The translations under genes were made by a program, and so were the position numbers. A DNA stretch of 64,000 bases from Stenotrophomonas aracearum (lineage in GTDB: Bacteria > Pseudomonadota > Gammaproteobacteria > Xanthomonadales > Xanthomonadaceae), in contig NZ_CP115543.1 of assembly GCF_031834615.1 (NCBI RefSeq), forward strand, positions 2,181,001 through 2,245,000, written 5' to 3'. Below, in pieces: positions 41,642-54,300 of this stretch (positions are counted from its first letter, which is position 1; each line of letters starts with the position of its first letter). A model generated the notes under the pieces. It did no database searches and was not told where the DNA came from. It saw nothing but the letters and a program-made list of their open reading frames with translations.

Positions 41642-44600
41642 CAGTACGTTCCCACCATGTTGAGGAACCAGCCCTTGTGGTCGTAGTCGAAGTTGGTCAG
41701 GTCGTCGCTGAACTCGGTGAAGTTGTAGCCTACGCCGAGCCGGAAGTTGGTGCCGATGTCGCGGTCCAGCCCGACCAGGTAGCCGGACTGGGTGCCACCG
41801 TCCTTGACGTCCAGCCAGCGGTATTCGCCCAGCGCGTGCCACTTCTGCAGCAGCTCATAGCGCACCTGCAGTGCGCCGAATGTCGTCGCCGAGTCGAACC
41901 ACGGCCCACTGCCCCGCCCCAACCGAACCTCGCCTTCGCGCCGCGCCAGCTTGACCCCGTATTCCCAGTGAGTGTCCTGCTTGTACACGCCTTCGAAGGA
42001 CAGGATTTGGGTCTTCTGGTCCTGGTCGGTATTGTCCACCTGGCCGGGGCTGGCGAGGTCGTACAACTGGGTGTACCGCCCGAACAGCGCCCAGCGCTGG
42101 CTGTTCCACGGGCGGTAGGCGAAGCCGACGTTGCCTTCCCAGAACCGGGCGCCGGCCAGCGCGTTGAGCTGGTCGGTGGTCTTTGAGTAGTTGAAGCGCC
42201 CTGCGATGCGCCAGCTCTCGTTGATCTTGTGGGTCAGCCGGTTGGTGGTGACCCATTGTTCGCGCTGCTCGGCACCGGTGTCGCGGCGCCATTCGACCTT
42301 GCTGCGCCAGTCGGTATCGGACGAGGTACGACCACCGCTGACGCTGATCGCGCGGCGGTCGACCACGCCCCCGCCCACGGTTTCCAGCTCGCCACTCTGC
42401 AGGGTGAAGCCCAGGTTCCAGCCGGTGGCCGGATAGAAGTCCATGCCCACCGTGTGCGCCAGCCCGGACTGGGTGTCTTCCTTCAGGAACTGGCTTTCGT
42501 TGAACAGGTTCACCTGGTTGGAAATGCGCCAGCGCTGGCCCAGGGTCCAACCGTTGAGCCGGTCGTTGTCGAACGGAGAGTCGTAGGCGGTGGTGTCGGT
42601 GGACCAGGTGTAAGCGCCGTACAGGGAGTAGTCCGTGCCCATGCGGTACTCGGCGTCGACGGTGGCGGCGTCGCCGCGGTCGCCGGTGCTTGCCTCGGCA
42701 CCAATGCTGGCGCGGTCGGCGATCAGGTAGTTGGCGCCTACGCCCACGGCGTTGTTGTCTTCGTAGCGGCCGCCGTCGTCATCCAGGGTGACCTGCGCCT
42801 GCCCGTAAACATCCAGCGCGGTGCCAAAGCGATGGGTGTACTTCACTGCCCCCAGCAGCCCGGCCGCCGGATCGGTGCGGCTGCCCTCCTCTACCCGGCG
42901 CAGCTCCGCCTCCAGCGTGTTCCAGTCATCCGGCCGCCATTCCACCGTGGCCTGCGCCTGGGTCAGCTGTTCTTCGCCGCTGCGCGCCTTGCTGTAGCGC
43001 GCATACAGCTGCAGCTCGCGATTGATCCGGCCCAGCACTTCGGCACCGTACTCGGTGACCGGCAGGCCGGTGTCGTGACGGGCAATGGAGAAACCGGCGT
43101 CGGTCTGCCGCCACCAGCTGCCGGCGCTCCAGTCCAGAGTGGTCCAGCCCAGCTCCTTCAGGTTGGCGCGCGCCTCTACGGCTACCGCGTCGCCTTCGCG
43201 GCGAATGTCGGTGGGGTTGCGCTGACTGAAGCTGAAGCCGCCGTTGTCGGAGAAGAACGACGGCACCGCGAACGATTCGGTGTGCGAGTACTCGGCCTTC
43301 AGGTAGGTGCCCTTGCCGGCCTGCAGGGTGAGGTCGCCGGCGGCCAGCGTGTAATCCTCGCCGTCACGGTTCTCGTCCACGTAGGTGGCGCCCACGCCGA
43401 CATGGTCACCCAGCCATTGCCGGCCCCGGAAGCCGGCGGTGAGCTGGCCATCGTCGAAGCCACTGGGCAGCCATTCGTAGTCCACCAGCAGGCGCTGCTC
43501 GTACCCGTCCAGCGGCGCATCGCGGGTCAGCGTGCGCACATTCTCACGGGTGATCTGCGCCAGCGGCCGGGTCAGCAACAGACGGCCCTGCAGTTCGTCG
43601 ATCTCGTAGTCGGTGCCGCGCACCAGGGGGGTGCGCACTTCCACCCGCCCGGTGGTGGGATCGCGCACTTCCAGCACGACCTGGTCCGACCCGGGCAGGA
43701 TGTCGGTGTTGCGCAGGTAATACAGGCTGCCGCCGGTGCCGATGAATTCGTTGTGGCCGGGCGCGGTCTGCTCCTGTGCGCCGAACGCACGCACTTCACT
43801 GCGCGGCCCGCCCCACGGGGTGATGGTCGGCGAGCGCCAGCTCAGCGCACCGCCATACAGCGAGCGCACATATTGAGCGTACTCGGTACCGGTCAGGCCG
43901 GTGGCATAGTTGCCCCACAGCGCCTGGTTCTTGTCCCAGTCCACGCGCAGGTAGGAGCGGCCCATGCTGTCCACGTCGCGCCAAGTGGCCGAGTCGTCGC
44001 CGTAGGTCGGGTAGTACAGGTCCGGGTCGAGGCGGCGGAAGATGTCCTGCGGCCAGGCCTCGGTGAAGCCGTCGAACAGGTGCTTGATGTCCTGTTCGGT
44101 GGTGTCGGCCTGGGCGGTCACCAGGTATTTGCCCTTGACCTTGCCCTTCGCGTAGAACGCCAGCCGGCCGTCGCTGATCACGTCGTCCGCATAGCGCTCG
44201 TCCACCGCCAATGGCGCTGTGGCGGCGCTGACATCGTTCTGGGCGATGGTCACATCGGCCAGGCCGATGCCATAAAAGTACTTGCCGCTTACGTCCACGT
44301 CCAGCACATGGCGCTGCGGCGCTGCACCCTGCCCTGCGCCGCTGACTTCGATGTCGAAGCGGTGCGGGCCCACCGGCACCAGGTATTCGGCAACGAAACG
44401 ACGCTGCTGGTCGACCGGGTACGAGTCGCCGTTGATGGTCAGGCTGGCCTGCTCGGCGATGTTGCTGCCGCGGATGCGGATGCGCGAGCCGTAGATCGGG
44501 ATGTTCTGCAGGCGCAGTCCGTTCTCGGCGAAGGCGCTGTCGATCAGGCTCTGGCGCAGGCCTTCTTCGGCACTCAGGGCTTGGCCCAGTCGCGTTTCGG

Positions 44601-45300
44601 ACGCATTGCGCAGGCGGGTCAGCTGGTTGTCCGCTTCCACCGGGTGCACCAGCTGCAGGGTATGCGGCAGGGTTTCGTCGTAGATGCCGTTGGCGCCATG
44701 CGCGCGCACGATGTACACCAGCGTGTCCCCGACCCGGAACTGATCCTGCACCGGCAGCTCGCCGGCCCAGTCGGCCTGGCTCACGGCCGACACCGGCAGT
44801 TCCACCGTGGCGATCGGACTGATCAGATCGACGTCGGTGGAGCGGTACACCAGCAGCTCCATCCGTTCGATGAAATCGCTGTAGTTGCCGCGCACATAGA
44901 ACGGCACCGGCTTGGTGATGTGGCCGTCCTGGAACGCCACCAGCGACGGTGCCGACACCGACAGCTCCGGCCGCCCCAGGTTGGGGTCTTCCGTGGCCCA
45001 GATCGCGCCGCCGCCGGGCAGCAGGATGCTGAAGCGACCGGTGGCCACCGCCTTGCCCGGCGGCGGCGCCGACACGGTGACGCGACGGTCCGGCTGCAGC
45101 GCCTTCTCGCCGGCGTTGGCATCCAGCCCCTCGGTCACGGGCTGGGCGGCACCGCGCGTACGCACGCGCAGCAGTACCTTTCCGTCTTCATCGCAGGCAT
45201 CGGTGCCGCACTTCACTTCCGGCGCCGTCTGTGTCCAGGCCGGCGGTGCCGCGCCCGCCAGCAGGCCGGCCAGTGCGCAATAGAGCAGATGGCGTTTCAT
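41641..45300 (-). CDS. Large predicted outer-membrane beta-barrel protein, 1219 residues
   Basis: Signal peptide MKRHLLYCALAGLLAGAAPPAWT-Q. The N-terminal half (about 25-560) holds Ig-like beta modules such as TLTINGDSYPVDQQRRFVAEYLVPVG, and segments like GKVKGKYLVTAQADTTEQDI. From about residue 600 there are alternating amphipathic strands with aromatic girdles (LQLYARYSKARS, SLYGAYTWS, RWALFGRYTQLYD), ending KGWFLNMVGTY: a large barrel. It lacks a plain TonB box and plug, so I do not call it a TonB receptor. It overlaps the upstream giant gene and the downstream DUF11 gene by 4 bases each. It may be the export or anchor partner of the giant protein. Confidence 0.85.
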   Translation of the reverse strand: MKRHLLYCALAGLLAGAAPPAWTQTAPEVKCGTDACDEDGKVLLRVRTRGAAQPVTEGLDANAGEKALQPDRRVTVSAPPPGKAVATGRFSILLPGGGAIWATEDPNLGRPELSVSAPSLVAFQDGHITKPVPFYVRGNYSDFIERMELLVYRSTDVDLISPIATVELPVSAVSQADWAGELPVQDQFRVGDTLVYIVRAHGANGIYDETLPHTLQLVHPVEADNQLTRLRNASETRLGQALSAEEGLRQSLIDSAFAENGLRLQNIPIYGSRIRIRGSNIAEQASLTINGDSYPVDQQRRFVAEYLVPVGPHRFDIEVSGAGQGAAPQRHVLDVDVSGKYFYGIGLADVTIAQNDVSAATAPLAVDERYADDVISDGRLAFYAKGKVKGKYLVTAQADTTEQDIKHLFDGFTEAWPQDIFRRLDPDLYYPTYGDDSATWRDVDSMGRSYLRVDWDKNQALWGNYATGLTGTEYAQYVRSLYGGALSWRSPTITPWGGPRSEVRAFGAQEQTAPGHNEFIGTGGSLYYLRNTDILPGSDQVVLEVRDPTTGRVEVRTPLVRGTDYEIDELQGRLLLTRPLAQITRENVRTLTRDAPLDGYEQRLLVDYEWLPSGFDDGQLTAGFRGRQWLGDHVGVGATYVDENRDGEDYTLAAGDLTLQAGKGTYLKAEYSHTESFAVPSFFSDNGGFSFSQRNPTDIRREGDAVAVEARANLKELGWTTLDWSAGSWWRQTDAGFSIARHDTGLPVTEYGAEVLGRINRELQLYARYSKARSGEEQLTQAQATVEWRPDDWNTLEAELRRVEEGSRTDPAAGLLGAVKYTHRFGTALDVYGQAQVTLDDDGGRYEDNNAVGVGANYLIADRASIGAEASTGDRGDAATVDAEYRMGTDYSLYGAYTWSTDTTAYDSPFDNDRLNGWTLGQRWRISNQVNLFNESQFLKEDTQSGLAHTVGMDFYPATGWNLGFTLQSGELETVGGGVVDRRAISVSGGRTSSDTDWRSKVEWRRDTGAEQREQWVTTNRLTHKINESWRIAGRFNYSKTTDQLNALAGARFWEGNVGFAYRPWNSQRWALFGRYTQLYDLASPGQVDNTDQDQKTQILSFEGVYKQDTHWEYGVKLARREGEVRLGRGSGPWFDSATTFGALQVRYELLQKWHALGEYRWLDVKDGGTQSGYLVGLDRDIGTNFRLGVGYNFTEFSDDLTNFDYDHKGWFLNMVGTY

Positions 45301-48300
45301 CGGCCCTCCTTCGTGCCCGGCGGAGCATCCAGCGGTGACGCTGGATCGCCGCTGGTTTCCACCGTCACCCTGTCGCGCAGCGCCGGGGAGAGGCGTTCGC
45401 GCAGCGCCGCGGTGACCGCTGCGGCGCGGCGCAGGCCCAGTTTCATGTTGTAGTCGGCGGGCCCGCGCACGTCTGCATGGCCGACGATCACGATCCTGCC
45501 ACCACCGCGTTGTTCCAGTGTGCGGGCCACGCGGTCCAGCAGGGCCAGCGTGTCGGGGTGCAGGGTCGACTGGTCGGTGTCGAACAGCGCCGTGCCCAGC
45601 AGCGCCCCGCCCTGGTCCACACCCACCAGCAGGGAGTCCGGATCGTCGACGTCACTGCGCGTGGTCACGGTGACCTGGGAGGCGGCATCGCCCAGCGATG
45701 CCAGCAGCGCGTTGCGCACCGCCTCGGCACGCTCGAAGGCCAACGCTGCGCTGGCGCCATTGGCGGCCACCAGCACCTCGCCCGCACCGTGCTGCCGGAC
45801 CTGGTTGGCCATGGTGGCGATCACCGGGGCATAGCGCTCGGGAATGGCGCTGCTGTCTGGCGCGAAGAACACCTCGCCCAGCGCCAGCTCCACCGCCTCG
45901 CGCGATTCCAGCACGGACACCGGCAGGGTGATGCCGAAGTCGAAGCGCACCGGCAGCCCCGGGGTGATCCGGCGCAGCAGCGGGTTGGCGGTGGTGAAGG
46001 TTGCGCCTTCCGGCAGCGTGGCGGCATCGACTTTGAGTACGAAGTTGCGCCCCCGCGCGCGCCCGCCGCCTTCGATGCCGGCCAGGTGGTAGCGCCCGTA
46101 CTGGTCGGTTTCCACCATCAGGCCTTCGACCGAGCCGATCCGCACGCCCGGAATGCCGGTTTCGTCGATGCCCTGGTTGGCGATCACGTAATCCACCACG
46201 TAGCCACCCTGGGCTTCCGTGACGCGGCGTTCCACCGTCGGTTCGGCGGCGGTAAGGCCCTTGGCCGCGTCACCGCTGCGTTCCACGCGGGCACGACCCT
46301 GCGCGTCCAGCCGCACACTCACGCCCTGCGCGCTGGTCAGCACGAAGTCGTCGGTGAAGTCCGGCGCGCGCAGGCGCTGGCGCACGATCACCTGGTGATT
46401 GGCGGCCGGGTCGGCCGGCGACTGCCGGGCGCTGATGCTGCCCAGCGCCAGTCCATGCAGCAGTGGCGCACTGGCGTCGGCCTGCAGCTGCGGGCCCGGG
46501 CCACGGTCGACCGTGGTGGAGCCCGCGATGTACGCGCCCGGCGCGAAGCCGCCCTGCACGTGCACCTTGTCCAGCGCAGCGCTGTCCTGCCAGCCATCGC
46601 CGTCGCGGTCGTCGAACACGCTGCCCATCACCAGGCTGTCGTCGATCAGCGGGTCGTTGCCCAGCACCACTTCGGCCGTGGCCACATTCGACGCCATCTC
46701 GTTGGTCGGCGCGAAGGCCTGCGCGTGGTTGACCTGGGTGCCCGGGCGCACCCCCGCGCCGACCCGCATCAGGTAGGACAGCCGCGCGGTGTTCCCGGCC
46801 GCGATGTCCAGATCGTTGATGCGCAGCGGCGACTGCCCGGTGGCGGTCACGAAATGGTCGTCATCATCGCCCTGCAGCGAGCCTTCCACGTAGGTGAAGC
46901 CGGCTGGCGGCGTGTCGAGCAGGTAGCCGTCGACCAGGTCGATGTCGCCCACGTTCTGCACGGTCAAGCTGTAACGCACCAGATCGCCGCGCTTCACTTC
47001 GCGCGTCCCGGCCACCTTGGTCAGGCGCAGCGTGGCCGGCTTGTTTTCCACCGCGATCACCGCTGCTGCCGTCGCCGTGGCGGTGGACAGCCCGGCACCG
47101 TTGGGCTGCCCTTGTGCCAGTACGGTGTTGGTGAGCTGACCACCGTCCACGCCGGCTTCGGCCTCGGTGATGGTGTGGGTGTAGGAGGCGCAGGTGGCCA
47201 TCTGACCCGGCGCCAGCAGGGTCGGCGTGCAGTCCAGCAGCACAGGCGAGCTGCCTTGCAGGGTGTCGTTGATGGTCAGGTTGTTGAGCGTGACATTGCC
47301 CACGTTGGTGGCCGTCACCGCGTAGGTGATCACGTCGTCGATGTTGCCCTTTCCGGGCGTGCCGGCATCCACGCTCAGCGTCGCGGTCTTGGTGGTGGCC
47401 AGCGCGGGACGACGGTCGATCGGCAGGTTCAGTACCGGCGTGCAGCGTGCATCGGTCGAGCCAGCCGGGCACACCGCAGGCGGCAGCGGGCTGCCACCCG
47501 GCGCCGGCTCGGCGGTGATGCGGGCGGTGTTGTCCACGGTACCCGCATCGGTGTCGGCCTGGGTCACCGTATAGGTGCCGGTAAGTTCGCAGCTCGCCCC
47601 CGGAGCCACGCTGGCGCAGACCTGACGGTTCGGCGTGATCAACGCATCGTCGATGGTCACGTTCGACAGCGGCACATTGCCGGTGTTGGTAGCGCGCACG
47701 GTGTAGGTGAGCAGGTCGCCGGTGCTGACCTGCCCATTGCCATCCGGATCGCTGTTGGACGCCAGCGTCTTGGCGGTTTCCAGCGCCGGCTGGACCACGG
47801 TGTGATCGGTGCTGCAGGAGGTGCAGATCGGATCGGGATCGCCGCCCGGCGGGTTGCTGGCCGCCACGGTGTTGGTGACCACGCCACTGGCGCCGGCGTC
47901 CACGGTGGCGCGGTAGACCAGCGGGTAGCTGCCCGGCAAGGTCCCGGCCGGCAGCGTGCACTGCAATGCACCGGTGCAGGTGTAGGCGCCAGCGCTTACC
48001 ACCGTGTCGAAGTTCAAACCCGCACCCAGCGCATCCTGCAGCAGCAGCGGCTGGGTGGTGGCCGAGCCGGCAATCACCGTGGTCACGGTGAACACGATGC
48101 CCTGCCCGCGGTCGACGAAGCTGCCGCTGACCGGATCGGCGCTCTTGGTCACGGTCGCCTGTGAGGGCACGATCGGGTGTTCGGTGCTGCAGCTGCTGCA
48201 CACCGGCGCCGGGTCCACGCCGGCCGGCTTGGTCGGCACCACTGCATTGCGCACGGTACCGGTGGCGTCGGCATCCACGCGTGCGGTGTAGACCAGGGTA

Positions 48301-51300
48301 TGCACTCCCGGCGCGGTTCCCACCGGCAGGCTGCAGACCAGCGGGTTGGCCGCGTTGCAGGTGAAGTCACCGGCCTGGGTGACAGCCACGAAGGTCAGGC
48401 CTGGGCCCAGCAGATCGGTCACGGTCACCACTTCGTGCAGCGCCGCATTGGCCACGGTGACCGCCACGCTGTACTCAATGACCTCGTTCGGGGCGACCTG
48501 GGTACCGCTGGCCGGCTGCGACGTTTTGGTGACCGTGGTGGCGGCCGGGGTCAGCTGGGTCGGCGTGGTGACCGTGTCGGTAGCGGTTGCATCCGGCAGC
48601 GTGCCGGGCGGCTTGCCGGTTGCGGTGGCGGTGTTGACCACCGCCGTGGCGGTCTCGTCGGCGAAGGTAATGGCGTACGCATTACCGGTGGCCTGGCAGG
48701 TGGTGGTGGCGCCCGGCTCCAGCACCAGTACTTCGCAGACCAAGGTGGGCAACAGTGGATCACTCACGCGTACCGGGGCCAGCCTCACGTTGCCGGTGTT
48801 CTGTACCGCGAACGCATAGGTGATCTGGTCGCCGGCGTCGCCGGTGATCCCGTCGGCGTTGCTGTCGGCCACGCTGGCGGTCTTGTCCAGCGTGATCGCC
48901 GGCAGCTGGGTGGCATCGATCGTCACCGTATCGGGCGCGGAGGTGCTGGTGCCGTCGGTGGCGGTCGCGGTGTTGGTGACGCTGCCGCTGTTGAGATCGG
49001 CCTGGGTGACCGTGTAGCTGGCGGTACAGGTGATCGAGGCATTCGGAGCCAGCCCACCGGGCGGCAGTGCCGGGCAGTTCACCGTGGCCGGTGCGACGAT
49101 GCGGTCGTCGCTCACCGTGATCGGCGCGGTCACGGTCACCGTGCCGGTGTTGGTGACCAGGTAGCTGTACGGCAGCACGTCGCCCACGCTGTCGTAGGTG
49201 GTGGCGGTGCTGCTCTTGTCCAGCGACAGCCCACGCAGCTGCTGCACCGGGGTGATGGTCGGCGGCGACGGCGTGCGCGGCGTGGTATCGCTGATGCCGC
49301 TGCCGATGTTGAGCACCTGCCCCGCGTCAACGTCGGCCTGCACCACGGTATAGGTGCCGACCAGCACGCAGGTGCCACCCGGTGCCACCGAGGCGCAGGT
49401 GGTGCTGGCCGGGGTGATCTTGTCGTCGCTGATCACCACGTTGGTCAGCGTGGTGTTACCGCTGTTGGTGCCGGTGACGGTGTACTCCAGCACGCTGCCC
49501 AGCACCACCGGGTTGGGTGCGTTGGACACCACCTTGGCCATGCTCAACGCCGGATTCTGGGTGCCGTTGACGGTCACCGAATCCTGCGCGGAGGTGGTGC
49601 CGCCCGAGCTGGCCGTAGCCACGTTGGTGACACTGCCGGCGTCCAGGTCGGCCTGGGTCACGCTGTAGCTTGCGGTGCAGGTCACCGCGCCGCCCGGCAC
49701 CAGCCCGCCCGGCGGCAGTGCCGGGCAGTTCACCGTGGCCGGGGCGACGATGCGGTCGTCGCTGACGGTCACCGGCGCGGTCAGGGTGATGTTGCCGGTG
49801 TTGGTCACCAGGTAGCTGTAAGCCAGCACATCGCCGACGCTGTCGTAGGTGGTCGTGGTGGTGCTCTTGTCCAGTGTCAGCGCCGGGGTCTGCACGGCGT
49901 TCACGGTCACCGTTGAGCTCGGCGATACCGTGGCCCCCGAAGTAGCGGTGGCCACATTGACCACGCTGCCCGCATCCAGATCGGCCTGGGTGGTGGTGTA
50001 GGTCGCGGTGCAGGTGACGCTGGCCGTGGGCGCCAGGCCGCCGGCCGGCAATGCGGGGCAGTTCACGGCACTGATGCGGTCGTCGCTGACCGTCACCGGA
50101 TCGGTCAGGGTGATGTTGCCGTTGTTGGTGATCAGGTAGCTGTAGGTCAGCGTGGCACCTACCGCGTTGTAGCTCGGCGTGCTGGTGCTCTTGACCAGCG
50201 CCAGCGAACGGGTCTGTACGGCGGTAATGGTTTCCTGCGTGGTCACCGGCGCCAGCGTGCCCTGCGCGGGCGTGGCAGTGGCTGTGGCGGTGTTGGTCAC
50301 GCTGCCGGCGTCCAGGTCGGCCTGGGTGATCGGATACGTGCCGGTGCAGGTGGTGCTGGCCTGCGGCGCCAGGGTGGTCGCCGGGCAGGCCACGCTCGCG
50401 ATCAGGTCATCGGTCAGCGCCAGCACACTGACGGTGACGTTGCCGGTGTTCGTGACCACGTAGGCATAGGCGATGCTCTGCCCCACCGTCGCATACGTCT
50501 GCGGCGTGGCGGTCTTGACCAGCGTGAGGGCCGGTCCCGGCGCCAGCGGGGTGGTGGTGCTGTCGTCACCGGTGACCGCTGCACCCGTGGGCGGGAAGCC
50601 CTGCGCGGTGGCGGTGTTGACCACCTGGCCCGCGTCCATGTCGGGCTGGGTGATGGTGTAGACCGTGCTGGAACAGGTGATGCTTGCACCCGGTGCGACC
50701 GGGCCCGCTGGGCACGTGATGGGCGCGGTTCCGGGCAGCGGGTCGGCCACGGTGATGTTGTTGAGGGTGACGTTGCCGTTGTTGGTCACCACGAAGGCAT
50801 AGCTGATGGTGTCGCCGGCATCGGTGATCGTGGCCGATGCGCCGGCGCTGACGCTGGGTGCGCCGGCGGTCTTGTCCAGCACGATCACCGGCTGTGCGGC
50901 CAGCGGTACCACCGCCTGCGAGGGCGCCGAACTGACCCGCGAGCTGGACGGCGGCGTACCCGCAGCGGTGGCGGTGTTGGTCACCGTGCCGTTGTCCATC
51001 TCCGACTGGGTGATGGTGTGTACGCCGGTGCAGGTCGCCACCGAGGTCGGCCCGCTGGCGGTGATCTCGGTCCGGTCGCAGGTGGCGGCAGCGTCGATGT
51101 TGGAGTCCGTTACCGCCACCGCTGACAAGGTCTGGTTGCCGGTATTGGTCACCACGAAGGTGTACGGGATGGTGTCGCCGGCGTCGGTGACGGTGGCGTC
51201 CCGGCCCGCCGCGATGGTAGGCGTGCCGGCGGTCTTGAGCAGGGTCAGCGACTGGTTGGGCAACGGCAGGGTCACCGCGGCGCTGGCGGCGGTGGTGCCT

Positions 51301-54300
51301 CCGGTCCAGCTCGCGGTGGCGGTGTTGTCGATGGCCTGGTCGCCACCGCCGTTGCTGTCGAAGTCCGCCTGGGTGGAGGTGTAGCTGCCCGTGCAGGTTA
51401 CGGTTGCGGCCGGTGCCAGGGTTGCCACCGGGCTGGCCGGGGCGCAACTCAACGCGGGCAGCATGGGGTCGCTGATCACCACGTTCTCCAGCGTGGTATT
51501 CCCCGAATTTGTCGCGGTGATGGTGTAGACGATCACGTCACCGGGCGTGGCCACGCTCGCCACGTTGGCGGTCTTGGTCAGCCCCAGTCCGGGCGCGCGG
51601 ACCACGGGAATGCCCAGCGCGCCAGTGCGGTTGATGAGCCCCCCCACTTCAGAGGTGCCGCTGGCGACGGCCACGTTGTCCAGGGATCCACCCGCATCGA
51701 TGTCGGCCTGGGTCACCGTGCGGGTGGTGCCCGTGCACACCACGTCCGGACTGGCGCCGCCGAACACCACGCTGGCGTTCGGAATCAGGTCTACCGACGG
51801 GCAGCTCAGACCCAGGGCCGGGTCGCTCACGCTCACACCCGTCAACGTGACGTTGCCGGTATTGGCGACCGTGAAGCGGTAGTTGATCACGCCCGGCGCC
51901 GACACGCTGGTGACGTCGGCGCTCTTGACGATGGTCATCTGCGGTCCACGCACCGGCAGGTTCACTTCCTGCTCGCCGTCGTCGCGCACCACCTGGTTCT
52001 GCACCGGGGTGTTGGCGGTCACCACTGCAACGTTGTTGATCTGGCCATTGCCGGGCGAGGCGTCGTTGCTGCCGCTGTCGATGTCGGCCTGGGTCACTAC
52101 GTAGCTGATCCCCGGGCAGCCCTGCACCACGATGGTGGCACCCGGCGCCAGGCTGGGAATCGGCGGGCACGCCAGCGCAGGCAGCAGCGGGTCGGTGATG
52201 GCCAGGTCGGTCAGGGTGACGTTGCCGGTGTTGGTGATGCTGAAGGTGTAGGAAATCGCCTGCCCCGGCCCACTGACCGAGCCCACGTCCGAGCCCTTGT
52301 CCAGGAACACCGCCGGCGTGCGCTGCGGCAGCGCAACCTCGGCGATGGCGGTGTCGGTGACGGTCACCACCGGATCGGTGCCGATCTGGTACTGCGCGGT
52401 GCCGGTGACTTCATTGCGGATGCGTCCGCTGTCGAACGCCGGGTTGCCCTGGTTGTCGATGTCGGACTGCAGCACCGTATACACGTTGCCGGTGCAGCTG
52501 AAGTCGACCGTGGCACCGGGCGCCAGCGTCGGGATCGGCGTGCACTGCAGGGCGCTGCCGAGCAGGCTGTCGTTGGTGATCTGCAGGTTGTCCAGCGTCA
52601 CCGTGGAGGGGTTGTTGACCCGGAACGTATACGTGATCAGGTCGCCCACCGCATTGACCGAACTGCGGTCGGCGATCTTGATCAGCTGCGCCGAGACCGT
52701 GCCGCGATTGATGATGACCGTGGCGCCATCGTCGTCGACCACGTTGATGCCGTTGTCGGTGCCGGTGGCGGTGGCGGTGTTGGTGATGGCGTTGAGGTTG
52801 TCGATATCGTCCTGGGTGACGGTGTAGGTGGCGCTGCAGGTCGCGCTCGCGCCGGGCGCCAGCGTGAAGGGGGCCGGCGGCACGCAGGTGATCGCGCTCA
52901 AGCCGGGTTTCGGGTCGGTCACGTTGATGTCGTTGATGGTCACGTTGCCCGGGTTGTTCACCACGAAGGTGTACGTGATCACCTCCCCGGCAGTGCTGAC
53001 CTGGCCCGGGCTTGCGGTCTTGTCGATCACCAGCCGCGGCGCTGCGGGATCCACCGGCACGTTCGCGGTGGCATCGCCGGTCGCGCTTCCGCCACCGGGT
53101 GCCACGGCAGTCCCTGTAGCGGTGTTGTCGATGTCACCGTCGCCGCCGCCACGATCGTCAATGTCGGCCTGGGTCACCGTGTAGGTATTGCCGGTGCACG
53201 CTACCTGTGAAGGCGGCGAGCTGCCGAAGGTCACCGTCTCACCCGGGGCCAGCGGCCCGATCACCGGGCAGTTCAGGCCCGGCAGCATGGGATCGGAAAT
53301 GGTGACCGACTGGATGGTGGTGTTGCCGCCATTGGTGACGCTGAAGTTGTAGGTGATCACTTCCCCCGCACTCGCCGCGCCGCTGCCATTGGTATCGGCC
53401 AGGCTGCCGTTCTTGGTGAATGCGGCGATGTAGCTGGGGGTGGGAAGCGTGGTCTCTGCGGTGTCGTTGTCGACCACGGCGGCACCGTCCGGGTCGTTGC
53501 CGGCAACGCTGACCGAATTGGTGATCAATCCATTATCGATGCCGTCACTGCTGCCCTGGCGGTCGATGTCCGCCTGCGTGACCGTATGGCTGCCGGTGCA
53601 GCTGATGCCTGCGCCCGGCGCCAGGCTGGCTACCGGAATGGCCGGCGTGCAGCTGATGTTGCCGGCAATCAGCGGGTCGACCACGGTGACGTTGGTCAGC
53701 GGCACGTTGCCGTCGTTGGTGACCGTGATCTGGTACGGCACCACCTGGCCCGCCGTGGTGACGCTGGTGACCGTGGTGCTCTTGTCCACGGTGATCGACG
53801 AGCGCGGCACGAACGTGTTGGCATAGGTGCAGGTGATGGTGGTGTCCACATCGGCGATGGGAATCAGCAGGCCATTGCTGGGATCGGTGTCGGTACCGTC
53901 GCAGGTGAGGCTGCTGGTGTAATCGCCGGCGTTGCCGCTGGTGAACGACTCCGGCCCCAAGGCGCCGTTCTCCAGCGCATACACGGTCACCGGGCCGACC
54001 TGATCAGGGCCAGGCGAGGTGGAGTTGAACGCAGGGGTGTTGTTGGCGAACCCGGTACTGGCGGGAATCGACACGGTTGCCGGCGGCCCGCCCTGCCACA
54101 CCTTGCGCACGACCAGCTCGGCGCTGCGTCGGTCATTGACGTAGGTGCAGGTGATCGGCTGGTTGTCGGTGGGTCCCACCGTAAGCGTGCCGGTGGTTGG
54201 CGAGGTTACCACCAGGCCCGCCGTGTTGGTGCAGGACAGGGTGGAGGTGTACAGGTTGGAGGTGACCGAGCCGAACGATTCGGTCAGTTCGATCACATCA

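Noticed and set aside
41641..45300. Calling the 1219-residue protein a TonB-dependent receptor
   Set aside because: No TonB box or plug-domain motif is visible. Only the barrel-like half is suggestive.
42229..45453. A 1074-codon plus-strand frame opposite to the 1219-residue barrel gene
   Set aside because: The minus-strand gene has a signal peptide and barrel pattern and is coupled at both ends by ATGA; the plus frame has none of this.
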